Source: Motilibacter peucedani
Lineage (GTDB): Bacteria > Actinomycetota > Actinomycetes > Motilibacterales > Motilibacteraceae
Direction: 5' to 3'
Assembly: GCF_003634695.1 (NCBI RefSeq)
Contig: NZ_RBWV01000003.1
Location: 1 to 50,111, forward strand
Length of the DNA: 50,111 nt
Notes under the pieces: generated by a model
Told to the model about the DNA's origin: nothing
Seen by the model: only the letters and a program-made list of their open reading frames with translations
The model's database searches: none
Shown here: piece by piece, positions 25,331 to 31,880 of the stretch
Layout: the number at the start of each line of letters is the position of its first letter
Position numbering within the stretch: position 1 is the first letter of the stretch
Program-made: the position numbers and the translations under genes

Positions 25331-25639
25331 GTGTCCCAGGACCCGGACGAGCGACAGCGGCTGCTCGACGAGCCCGGCAGCGGTGACGACTTGCCGATCG
25401 CCGTCTCGGCCTACCAAGCGCAGAAGTGCGCAGCGATCATCGAGGCTGCCCTACACGGCCAGATCGGCTACGACGCGCCCGCCCAGACCGCCTTGCAGTT
25501 CCTGCGGCACGCGGCCAGCGAAGCCGCTCTAGGGCTCGGGCGCATACACCCCACCAGCTCGTCGCTCTGGACCTCGCTGCGCGAAGTTCCCTGGCCACCG
25601 CCCGGCGGCCCGCGGCCCCAGCCCGACGTCTCGGAGTAG
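25331..25639 (+). CDS. hypothetical protein (102 aa)
   Basis: A 102-residue acidic protein with no recognised domain. The middle is helical (VSAYQAQKCAAIIEAALHGQ, then APAQTALQFLRHAASEAALG). The start is GTG at 25331. It is divergent from the DUF1508 gene and ends 20 bp before the first CTAG array, so it may be the gene preceding the partition region. Codon composition looks like its neighbours. Confidence 0.5.
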   Translation: MSQDPDERQRLLDEPGSGDDLPIAVSAYQAQKCAAIIEAALHGQIGYDAPAQTALQFLRHAASEAALGLGRIHPTSSSLWTSLREVPWPPPGGPRPQPDVSE

Positions 25640-25658
25640 GCCGCTCCGCCAAGCGCTC

Positions 25659-25706
25659 CTAGCGTGCCTAGTGTTCCTAGCCTAGTTAGCCGATCTAGTC
25701 GATTAG
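25659..25706. repeat. 9-bp-phased CTAG array A, upstream of parB
   Basis: CTAG, CTAG, CTAG, TTAG and CTAG begin at 25659, 25668, 25677, 25686 and 25695, then TTAG at 25703. This is nearly perfect 9-bp spacing. The 379-bp direct repeat starts inside this array (25667). It is a candidate centromere or operator for a partition DNA-binding protein. Confidence 0.75.
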
Positions 25707-26045
25707 TCACCCTACAGAGCACGGCCCTGGCGGGCCTACGCATCGGAGCCGGCTACGCCGGCGCGGAAGAGCTCATCGGTTCTTCCCTCCCGGCAATCGA
25801 TGCTGGGGCCCCGCAGCCTGCGCGCAACCGCCCTCGCCTGCGGCGCCGGCCGCCTCCGAACCATCACCCGCTGCGCTCCCTGCGGTCGCTGAGCCCGCGG
25901 GTGATCGTTCTCGTCGCCTGACCGGACGGTTGCACTCCAGCTGCTCTACGGGCCCCTTCATCTCTTCTTGCCGGGAGGGGGCGACAGCGGTCGGACACCC
26001 CAGGTCCACCACCCACCACCCGGCAGGAAGGAGCCCACCGTGGCT
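25667..26045 (+). repeat. 379-bp direct repeat, copy 1 (parB promoter and leader)
   Basis: By eye this is identical to 30105-30483 with a constant 4438-bp offset and no indel. It runs from the second iteron of array A, through a leader, to the ribosome site (AGGAAGGAG), the GTG start and the first codons of the ParB gene. Internal inverted repeats include GCCGGC/GCCGGC (25748-25762), GGAAGA/TCTTCC (25765-25786) and ATCACCCGC/GCGGGTGAT (25863-25905). The 330-base leader is therefore structured and could be regulatory RNA. Outside the repeat the two flanks are unrelated. Confidence 0.9.
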
Positions 26046-27677
26046 CAGCACAGCAGCACCATCGAGGCGGGCACCGGCGCGACCGTCGCCTACCTCGACG
26101 CGGACCCCTGCATCCTGCTGGTGGACGTGAACGTCCGCACGCAGGTCCGGCTCGACAAGGAGTTCGTCGCCAGTGTCAAGGCCCAGGGGGTCCTGGTGCC
26201 GATCGTCGCGGTCCGCACCACCGAGGGCGCGCTGCGCGTCCGGTACGGCCACCGGCGCACCCTCGCGGCGATCGAGACCGGGCGAGAGACGGTCCCCGTG
26301 ATCGTCGCCGCCGACGAGTCCACCGACGACGCCGGGCAGATCGACCGGCTCGTGGGCCAGTACGCCGAGAACGAGCACCGCACCGGGCTGACCGTGGCCG
26401 AGAAGGTCGGGGTGGTGGAGCAGTTGAGCGCGTTCGGCGTCAGCCACGCGCAGATCAGCAAGCGGCTCGGCATCAAGCGCGACACCGTGAAGGACGCCCT
26501 CGCCGTCGCCGCCTCCCCCATCGCCAAGAAGGCAGCCGAGCGGTACGAGGCCACCCTCACCCTCGACCAGGCCGCTGTCGTGGCCGAGTTCGACGCCCTC
26601 GCCGACGAGGACACCGTCAAGGCCCTGCTGGTCGACGCCAACACCGGCGGGCGGCAGTTCGCGCACATCGCGCAGCGCGCCCGTGACGAGCGCGCCGAGC
26701 AGGAGCGCCGCCAGGAGTTCATCGCCTCCCTCGGCGGAGTGCCCATCGTGGAGCGCCCCTCCTACCGCAACGACGAGCCGGTCAAGCGCCTGGGCAGACT
26801 TCTCGACCAGCAGGGCGAGCCGCTGACCGTCGAGACGCACGCCGCGTGCCTCGGCCACGCGGCCTACGTGGACAAGCGCACCGCGTGGGTCCCGGCCCCT
26901 CGCCCCGAGTCCGACACCACCGGCGAGCAGGGCGGTCAGGACACCGAGGACGACGACAACGCGCTCGGTGCGACCGACCTCGACCTCGACCCCGACGCGG
27001 AGGACGCCCTCTACGACGACGACGAGGACGACTACCCCGAGGACGAGCAGGACGGCTCCTGGGAGGAGACCTGGGAGGCGGAGTACGTCTGCACCGACCC
27101 CAGCCGCTACGGGCACACCGCCCGCTACGGCGGCAGCAGCGAGGCCGCTCCGCTCAAGGCCGCTGAGATGAGCGAGGAGCAGCGCGAGGAAGCCCGCGAG
27201 GCCCGCCGCACGGTGATCGCCAACAACAAGGCGTGGGACAGCGCCACCACCGTCCGCCAGGAGTGGCTGACCGGCTGGCTCACCCGGAAGTCCGCCCCTA
27301 AGGGCAGCGGGCTGTTCCTCGCCGCCGCCGTCGCGTCCGGCTCCCACGCGCTGACCCAGGCGTTCGAGCGCAACCACCCCACCGGGCGGGTGCTGCTCGG
27401 GCTGGGTGAGGCCACCAGCGCCCGCATCGGCGCGGGCCAGGCGCTCGCCGGGCTGCTCAGCGACGTGTCCGAGGCCCGCGCCCAGGTCGTCACCCTCGGC
27501 CTGGTCCTCGGCGCGCACGAGGCCGCTCTCGGGCGGCACTCCTGGCGCAACGTCGACAGCGGCACCCGCCGCTACCTGACGTTCCTGGCCGAGAACGGCT
27601 ACGGCCTGTCCGACGTGGAGCGCCTGGCCTGCGGTGAGCACCCGCTCCCCGAGGTCGACGAGCCCGACGCCGCCTAG
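26040..27677 (+). CDS. parB: ParB/Spo0J-like partition protein
   Basis: A 545-residue protein. Residues 25-118 form the ParB N-terminal domain (YGHRRTLAAIE at 69-79 and the ENEHRTGLT arginine-patch region at 111-119). Residues 130-155 are a helix-turn-helix (VSHAQISKRLGIKRDTVKDAL). Unlike usual ParBs of about 300 residues, a very acidic linker (near 305-350, rich in D and E) and a long C-terminal helical domain follow. GTG at 26040 has AGGAAGGAG just before it, all inside the 379-bp repeat. It probably binds the CTAG arrays nearby; that is inference. A terminator follows at 27687-27712. Confidence 0.8.
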   Translation: MAQHSSTIEAGTGATVAYLDADPCILLVDVNVRTQVRLDKEFVASVKAQGVLVPIVAVRTTEGALRVRYGHRRTLAAIETGRETVPVIVAADESTDDAGQIDRLVGQYAENEHRTGLTVAEKVGVVEQLSAFGVSHAQISKRLGIKRDTVKDALAVAASPIAKKAAERYEATLTLDQAAVVAEFDALADEDTVKALLVDANTGGRQFAHIAQRARDERAEQERRQEFIASLGGVPIVERPSYRNDEPVKRLGRLLDQQGEPLTVETHAACLGHAAYVDKRTAWVPAPRPESDTTGEQGGQDTEDDDNALGATDLDLDPDAEDALYDDDEDDYPEDEQDGSWEETWEAEYVCTDPSRYGHTARYGGSSEAAPLKAAEMSEEQREEAREARRTVIANNKAWDSATTVRQEWLTGWLTRKSAPKGSGLFLAAAVASGSHALTQAFERNHPTGRVLLGLGEATSARIGAGQALAGLLSDVSEARAQVVTLGLVLGAHEAALGRHSWRNVDSGTRRYLTFLAENGYGLSDVERLACGEHPLPEVDEPDAA

Positions 27678-27686
27678 CCGCTAGGG

Positions 27687-27712
27687 CCGGGGAGGGAGCG
27701 ATTCCTCCCCGG
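27687..27712 (+). terminator. terminator after parB
   Basis: A perfect 9-bp stem CCGGGGAGG/CCTCCCCGG with an 8-base loop starts 10 bp after the parB stop. It fits a factor-independent or hairpin-type actinobacterial terminator. Confidence 0.7.
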
Positions 27713-27729
27713 TCGACGGCGGGCGGGAG

Positions 27730-27760
27730 CGGCTGTGGGGGCATCGAGCCCCCACAACCG
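27730..27760. terminator. second hairpin after parB, ATCGA loop
   Basis: A 13-bp stem with one C-A mismatch (CGGCTGTGGGGGC against GCCCCCACAACCG) closes on the loop ATCGA. A similar hairpin with the same loop follows the DUF4192 gene (31473-31507). It may be a second terminator or a structured RNA element. Confidence 0.5.
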
Positions 27761-27828
27761 CGAACGCCACTCCCAGCCGCCGGGCAGCGCCGGCGCGACA
27801 CACCGAGCAGGTTCCCACCACCGACCGC

Positions 27829-27881
27829 CTAGCGGCCCTAGCGTGCCTAGTGACGCTAACTAGCGCAGGTAGCGCAGATAG
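27829..27881. repeat. 9-bp-phased CTAG array B, upstream of parA
   Basis: CTAG begins at 27829, 27838 and 27847, then CTAA at 27856. A second phase follows with CTAG at 27860, GTAG at 27869 and ATAG at 27878. All steps within a phase are 9 bp. The last unit overlaps the parA ribosome site (ATAGGAGG), so a bound protein would block parA expression. Confidence 0.75.
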
Positions 27882-27890
27882 GAGGCTCAG

Positions 27891-28679
27891 GTGCCAGCCA
27901 GGATCGCAGTCGCGAACCAAAAGGGCGGCGTGGGCAAGACGAGCGTGACCCTCGGCCTCGCTGCAGCCGCGAGCCGCCGCGGCGACCGGGCTCTCGTCAT
28001 CGACCTCGACCCCCAAGCGAACGCGACGACCGCCCTCGGCATCGAGCCCGACGACGCCGCGCTCACCGTCAACGACGTACTCGCCGTGTCCCGCGCCGGG
28101 AGCCTCGGCGACGTCATCACGGCCAGCGCGTGGGAAGGGGTCGACGTCGCGCCCAGCACGCTCGACCTGTCCAACCGCGACCTCGACGGAGCCCACGACT
28201 TACCGTTCCGGCTCCGCGAGGGACTCCAAGGCATCGACCTCGAGCGCTACGCCGTCGTCCTCATCGACTGCCCGCCGAGCGTCGGCCGGCTCCTGCTCAC
28301 CGGGCTCGTCACCGCCTCCCACGCCCTGCTCGTCACCGACGCCACCGCCGACGGGCTGCGCGGCATCGGCAACGTCGAGAGCACCGTCGAGCTCGTCGCC
28401 AAGCACATGAGTCCCGGCCTGCGGATCGCCGGCATCGTGCTCAACCGCCGCCGCCATACCGGCGAGCAGGACTACCGCGAGGCCGAGCTGCGCGAAGCCT
28501 TCGGAACCCTGGTCACCGACGTCGTGCTCCCCGAGCGCGCCGCCCTGCCCGCCGCCCACGCTGCGGCCCAGCCCATCGGCTCCACTGCCAACGAGGGCGC
28601 CCGCGTCCTGACCACCCTGTTCGAGGACCTCTACGCCGACGTCCTCGCCCGCACCGCCACCGCAGGAGTCGCGTCGTGA
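27891..28679 (+). CDS. parA: ParA partition ATPase
   Basis: A 262-residue deviant Walker ATPase. NQKGGVGKTS at 9-18 is the Walker A' motif with the signature lysine. VIDLDPQANATTAL at 36-49 and VVLIDCPPS near 120 are the A' and B strands. It lacks an N-terminal helix-turn-helix, so it is the small (type Ib-like) class whose partner regulates transcription. The GTG at 27891 follows ATAGGAGG. It is coupled to the next gene by a GTGA overlap. It moves plasmid copies apart with its DNA-binding partner(s). Confidence 0.9.
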   Translation: MPARIAVANQKGGVGKTSVTLGLAAAASRRGDRALVIDLDPQANATTALGIEPDDAALTVNDVLAVSRAGSLGDVITASAWEGVDVAPSTLDLSNRDLDGAHDLPFRLREGLQGIDLERYAVVLIDCPPSVGRLLLTGLVTASHALLVTDATADGLRGIGNVESTVELVAKHMSPGLRIAGIVLNRRRHTGEQDYREAELREAFGTLVTDVVLPERAALPAAHAAAQPIGSTANEGARVLTTLFEDLYADVLARTATAGVAS

Positions 28680-28969
28680 GCCCCGAGCGCAAGCCCGCCC
28701 TCAAGCGTCGCACCGAGCTGCACCCCGTCGAAGCCCTAGCAGCGGCAGCCAACGAGACGACTACAGCTCCCGCCGCTGCACCCGCCAGCGAGCGACCCAC
28801 GGGCGAGTCCGTCGGCAAGGTTCAGTTGAACGTCGCCGTCACCAGTGCCGTCCGCGGCCGCGCGCAGCGAGGCGCCCTCACCCTCGGCGCCCGCGAAGGC
28901 CGGCGCATCGGCCTCGCCGAGCTCGTCACCGCCGCGCTCGAGGAGTACCTCGACAAGCACGGTCTCTAG
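28676..28969 (+). CDS. small ribbon-helix-helix partition partner
   Basis: A 97-residue protein with a flexible Ala/Thr-rich N-terminus of about 45 residues and a folded C-terminus: GKVQLNVAVTSAVRGRAQRG, then ALTLGAREGRRIGLAELVTA and ALEEYLDKHGL. The strand-helix-helix order suits a ribbon-helix-helix DNA-binding protein like ParG or similar partners of small ParAs. The GTG at 28676 overlaps the parA stop by 4 bp. A strong terminator (29035-29070) closes the operon, and CTAG array C lies right behind it. It is an alternative candidate for binding the CTAG arrays. Confidence 0.7.
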   Translation: MSPERKPALKRRTELHPVEALAAAANETTTAPAAAPASERPTGESVGKVQLNVAVTSAVRGRAQRGALTLGAREGRRIGLAELVTAALEEYLDKHGL

Positions 28970-29034
28970 AACTCCCGCGCGGGCCAGAGCAATCTGGCCG
29001 CCTGGGCGCGCCGCACTGGGGTTGCGGCTCAAGC

Positions 29035-29070
29035 GAGGGACCCGGCTACTGGGAAATAGCCGGGTCCCTC
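29035..29070 (+). terminator. strong terminator after the parA operon
   Basis: A perfect 14-bp stem (GAGGGACCCGGCTA with TAGCCGGGTCCCTC) and an 8-base loop CTGGGAAA, 66 bp after the stop of the RHH gene. It is among the strongest hairpins in the window. Confidence 0.8.
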
Positions 29071-29079
29071 TCGCTATTC

Positions 29080-29110
29080 CTAGTCCCACTAGTAGTCCTA
29101 GTCTAGTTAG
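29080..29110. repeat. 9-bp-phased CTAG array C, downstream of the parA operon
   Basis: CTAG begins at 29080, 29089 and 29098, then TTAG at 29107, with steps of exactly 9 bp. It sits directly behind the terminator, where no promoter for the par operon is needed, which argues for a centromere-like rather than only an operator role. Confidence 0.7.
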
Positions 29111-29209
29111 GCAAAACGCGCCCTTCCGCAGCCTCATAGGTGGACGGCCCTAGGCAAGCGTGTGACGACTTGCGGACGTCGGGGACTGCGCTCTGCGAGG
29201 ATCCGGTCT

Positions 29210-30013
29210 GTGATCACCTTCAACGACATCCTGCGTGCTGGCGGGGTGGATCCCAGTCGAGTGAAGTTGCTGCGACACACGGAGAAGGGCCAACAGCTGC
29301 TCGAGCTGTGGCGTGCCAACAGGCCCTTGGTCGAGGCCTATCAGAGTCGGCAGAAGACCGGGTTCTTGGACGGCGTGGACCACGTCGCCTGCTTCCTCGT
29401 CAGCCGTGATGGCCGCGAGGTCTTCGGTGGGCTCTACCGCGTCGGTGCCTGGGAAGCGGCTCCGCCAGGCGACCGCGACCCGATCACTGGTGAGGTGGAC
29501 GTTCACCGCGCAATCTACGAGCTCACCGCCGAGCCAGCGTTCGCACCCTATGAAGATCGACTCGTAATCCGTTGGTATCTCGCAGGCAAGCACCCTGGGT
29601 TTTGGCAGTGGGCGGACAAGCAGCCGAAGCCGGTCGAAGAAATCGCAACCCAACAGGAGCGTGCGTTCCCCGGCTGGCTGGAGTTCTCGAGCCCTGTAGA
29701 CGACCTCGACCTCCTGCCGAGGACGTGGCGGGAAGTGCTGCGCTCAACGTCCGGCGTATACCTGCTCACTGATGCTCGTGGCAAGCACTACGTGGGTTCG
29801 GCCAAGGGCGGCGACGGCTTCCTCGGTCGCTGGGACGCTTACCGGGGCGGCCGACCCGGAGGAAACGTCGGGCTGGTTGGAGCTGCTGGCCCGTTCGCCG
29901 TCTCGGTGCTCCAGACCTTCGACCCCAGTACGTCGGACCAGTCCGTCGAGCGGGTGGAGTCGCTCTGGAAGGACAAGCTCGGCGCCCGGCTTGTCGGCTA
30001 CAACCGCAACTAG
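29210..30013 (+). CDS. GIY-YIG nuclease family protein
   Basis: A 267-residue protein. The C-terminal domain has GVYLL at 182-186 and HYVGSA at 193-198 (the GIY and YIG strands), an arginine in FLGRWDAY, and E250 in SVERVESLWKDKLG as the metal-binding glutamate. The N-terminal domain begins ITFNDILRAGGVDPSRVKLL and contains HVACFLVSRDG and FGGLYRVG, a pattern I associate with stand-alone GIY-YIG proteins near restriction genes. It probably cuts DNA. GTG at 29210 is chosen for its AGGA site; the frame to 29162 lacks one. It lies inside the segment bounded by the 379-bp repeats and may be defence cargo. Confidence 0.8.
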   Translation: MITFNDILRAGGVDPSRVKLLRHTEKGQQLLELWRANRPLVEAYQSRQKTGFLDGVDHVACFLVSRDGREVFGGLYRVGAWEAAPPGDRDPITGEVDVHRAIYELTAEPAFAPYEDRLVIRWYLAGKHPGFWQWADKQPKPVEEIATQQERAFPGWLEFSSPVDDLDLLPRTWREVLRSTSGVYLLTDARGKHYVGSAKGGDGFLGRWDAYRGGRPGGNVGLVGAAGPFAVSVLQTFDPSTSDQSVERVESLWKDKLGARLVGYNRN

Positions 30014-30096
30014 CCTCCGTTGAGCCGAGCCTGGCCGCCACGGCGCGCGGTGCAGGCCTCCTCCCGAGGTTGGTCGTTGCCGACGTCGAGACGCCC

Positions 30097-30144
30097 CTAG
30101 GCGTCCTAGTGTTCCTAGCCTAGTTAGCCGATCTAGTCGATTAG
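30097..30144. repeat. 9-bp-phased CTAG array D, upstream of the DUF4192 gene
   Basis: CTAG begins at 30097, 30106 and 30115, TTAG at 30124, CTAG at 30133 and TTAG at 30141. It equals array A except in the first unit, where the long repeat begins. Duplication may have been started by recombination between arrays. Confidence 0.75.
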
Positions 30145-30483
30145 TCACCCTACAGAGCACGGCCCTGGCGGGCCTACGCATCGGAGCCGGCTACGCCGGC
30201 GCGGAAGAGCTCATCGGTTCTTCCCTCCCGGCAATCGATGCTGGGGCCCCGCAGCCTGCGCGCAACCGCCCTCGCCTGCGGCGCCGGCCGCCTCCGAACC
30301 ATCACCCGCTGCGCTCCCTGCGGTCGCTGAGCCCGCGGGTGATCGTTCTCGTCGCCTGACCGGACGGTTGCACTCCAGCTGCTCTACGGGCCCCTTCATC
30401 TCTTCTTGCCGGGAGGGGGCGACAGCGGTCGGACACCCCAGGTCCACCACCCACCACCCGGCAGGAAGGAGCCCACCGTGGCT
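30105..30483 (+). repeat. 379-bp direct repeat, copy 2 (DUF4192 promoter and leader)
   Basis: This is identical by eye to 25667-26045, ending at the same ribosome site and GTG but followed by a different gene. The DUF4192 gene thus shares promoter, leader and start codon with parB and should be co-expressed with it. Homologous recombination between the copies would delete or excise 4438 bp, carrying parB, parA, the RHH gene and the GIY-YIG gene. Confidence 0.9.
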
Positions 30484-31395
30484 ACCACCATCGAGCGGGT
30501 CCGCCTCACCGAGCCCCGCCAGGCCGTCGAGGCGATCCCGTACCTGCTCGGCTTCCACCCCAGCGAGTCGCTGGTCGTGCTCGGCCTGCGCGACGGTCGC
30601 GTCGCCGTCGCGCTCCGGGTCGACCTCGATAGCCCCGAGGACCTGCTGCGCGACGCCGCCCGCACGTTGCTGCGCCACAGCATCACCGCCGGCCTTCTCG
30701 TCATCTGGACCGCCCAGCCCGACGTTGAGGTCGCGGCGATCAGCGGCCCGATCCTGCGCCTGTGGGAGCGCGACGGGTTTCTCGTCCCGGCCGTGCTGGT
30801 CACCGACGGCACCGTCCTGCACAGTGAGAACGGTGTGCAGCGGCTGAACTTCACCGACACCCCGCTCGCGGCCCCCGCCGTCGCGGCGGGCACCCACCCG
30901 CTACCCAGCCGGGACGCGCTGGTTGAGAGCATCGAGGGCGAGCCCGCCACCGACCCCACCGCCCGCCAAGCCACCGCCACCGACTGGCTCACCGCGGCGA
31001 CAGCCTTCCACGCCGACCCAGCGGCCACGCTGCCCGACGAGGCCACCGCATCCCTGCTCAACAGCCTCGACGGCCCTGACCGACTGCTCCGCGACCGGGT
31101 CCTGGCATCCCTGGTCGGGGGAGAGGACGCCGTCGTCCCCGCCGTCGTCCCCGCGGCCCTGGTCACCTACCTGGCGCGCCGTGCCCGCCCCAGGGACGCC
31201 GGGATCCACTGCCTGCAGGCCACGTCGGCCCTGCTCGCTGGATCCAGCATCGTCGCGCACGCCGCCCTCGACCGCGTGCACGTCGAGCACAGCCTCACCG
31301 TGCTGCTCCGCCAGATGACCGACCTCGGAACTCCGCCGCAGGCCGTCGCCGCCGTCCTCGTACAGGTCGCGAACGAGGCCGGTCCGCTGGCCTAG
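30478..31395 (+). CDS. DUF4192 family protein
   Basis: A 305-residue protein. The first 110 residues (IERVRLTEPRQAVEAIPYLL, GFHPSESLVVLGLRDGRVAV, ALRVDL) are the conserved start of DUF4192, a family found in actinobacteria and their plasmids with no established function. The last 100 residues are helical (TYLARRARPRDAGIHCLQAT, AAVLVQVANEAG). GTG at 30478 follows AGGAAGGAG. Because its whole promoter is a copy of the parB promoter, a link to plasmid maintenance is likely. A terminator follows at 31406. Confidence 0.8.
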   Translation: MATTIERVRLTEPRQAVEAIPYLLGFHPSESLVVLGLRDGRVAVALRVDLDSPEDLLRDAARTLLRHSITAGLLVIWTAQPDVEVAAISGPILRLWERDGFLVPAVLVTDGTVLHSENGVQRLNFTDTPLAAPAVAAGTHPLPSRDALVESIEGEPATDPTARQATATDWLTAATAFHADPAATLPDEATASLLNSLDGPDRLLRDRVLASLVGGEDAVVPAVVPAALVTYLARRARPRDAGIHCLQATSALLAGSSIVAHAALDRVHVEHSLTVLLRQMTDLGTPPQAVAAVLVQVANEAGPLA

Positions 31396-31405
31396 CCACG
31401 GCGAG

Positions 31406-31433
31406 GGGCGGGTGCCGTCAGTGGCACCCGCCC
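31406..31433 (+). terminator. terminator after the DUF4192 gene
   Basis: A perfect 11-bp stem GGGCGGGTGCC/GGCACCCGCCC with loop GTCAGT, 10 bp after the stop codon. Confidence 0.75.
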
Positions 31434-31472
31434 TGCGTGGGAGCGCGCGGCGACCCGGTTGAAGCCGGGGGA

Positions 31473-31507
31473 GCGGTGCCCGGCGCCATCGAGGCGCCGG
31501 GCACCGC
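31473..31507. terminator. 15-bp perfect hairpin with ATCGA loop
   Basis: GCGGTGCCCGGCGCC pairs perfectly with GGCGCCGGGCACCGC around loop ATCGA. It is the second hairpin after DUF4192, as 27730-27760 is the second after parB, and both have the same loop. A terminator, or a binding or processing element, is possible. Confidence 0.6.
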
Positions 31508-31880
31508 ACGCCGCGACGGAGCGCGGCGACAGGAACCGGCTCCGCCGGTGCTGAAGGCCTACTCGAAAGCGGCCCGTCGGCTGCACGGCGTACGCCGCCT
31601 GAGGACGTCGACGCGGAACGCCACGACCAGCGCCGCATCTGCACGTCTTCGCTCACGTCAGCCTCGTCGTCGGCCGCCCGCAGTGGACCTGTGCCCCCTG
31701 CGCGTGTACGACCGCGAGGTCGCCACCGGGGGAGTGGCTCTCGTCAGCGGCCGTCTCGGTGGGTTGTGCCGACGCCGCGCGGCCGACAGCCGCGCGGCCG
31801 ACAGCCGCGAGCAGCGCAGCGGGCCAGGCGGTCCGCGCGGCGGTCCAGGTCAGGTGGGTGGCGTACGCCAGGATGTGAGC

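Larger units (their letters stand above)
31396..31880. other. structured intergenic region before the methyltransferase
   Basis: About 485 bases hold two strong hairpins (listed separately), a near-duplicated phrase GAGCGCGCGGCGAC (31441) and GAGCGCGGCGAC (31521), and a 15-bp tandem repeat CGCGCGGCCGACAGC at 31776-31790 and 31791-31805. A frame open throughout extends the methyltransferase upstream but lacks family match. The structure could be a terminator cluster or an unrecognised RNA. Confidence 0.45.

Noticed and set aside
25659-25706. CTAG arrays as a CRISPR array
   Set aside because: The repeated unit is a tetramer at 9-bp steps, with no 20-plus-base repeats or spacers and no cas genes.
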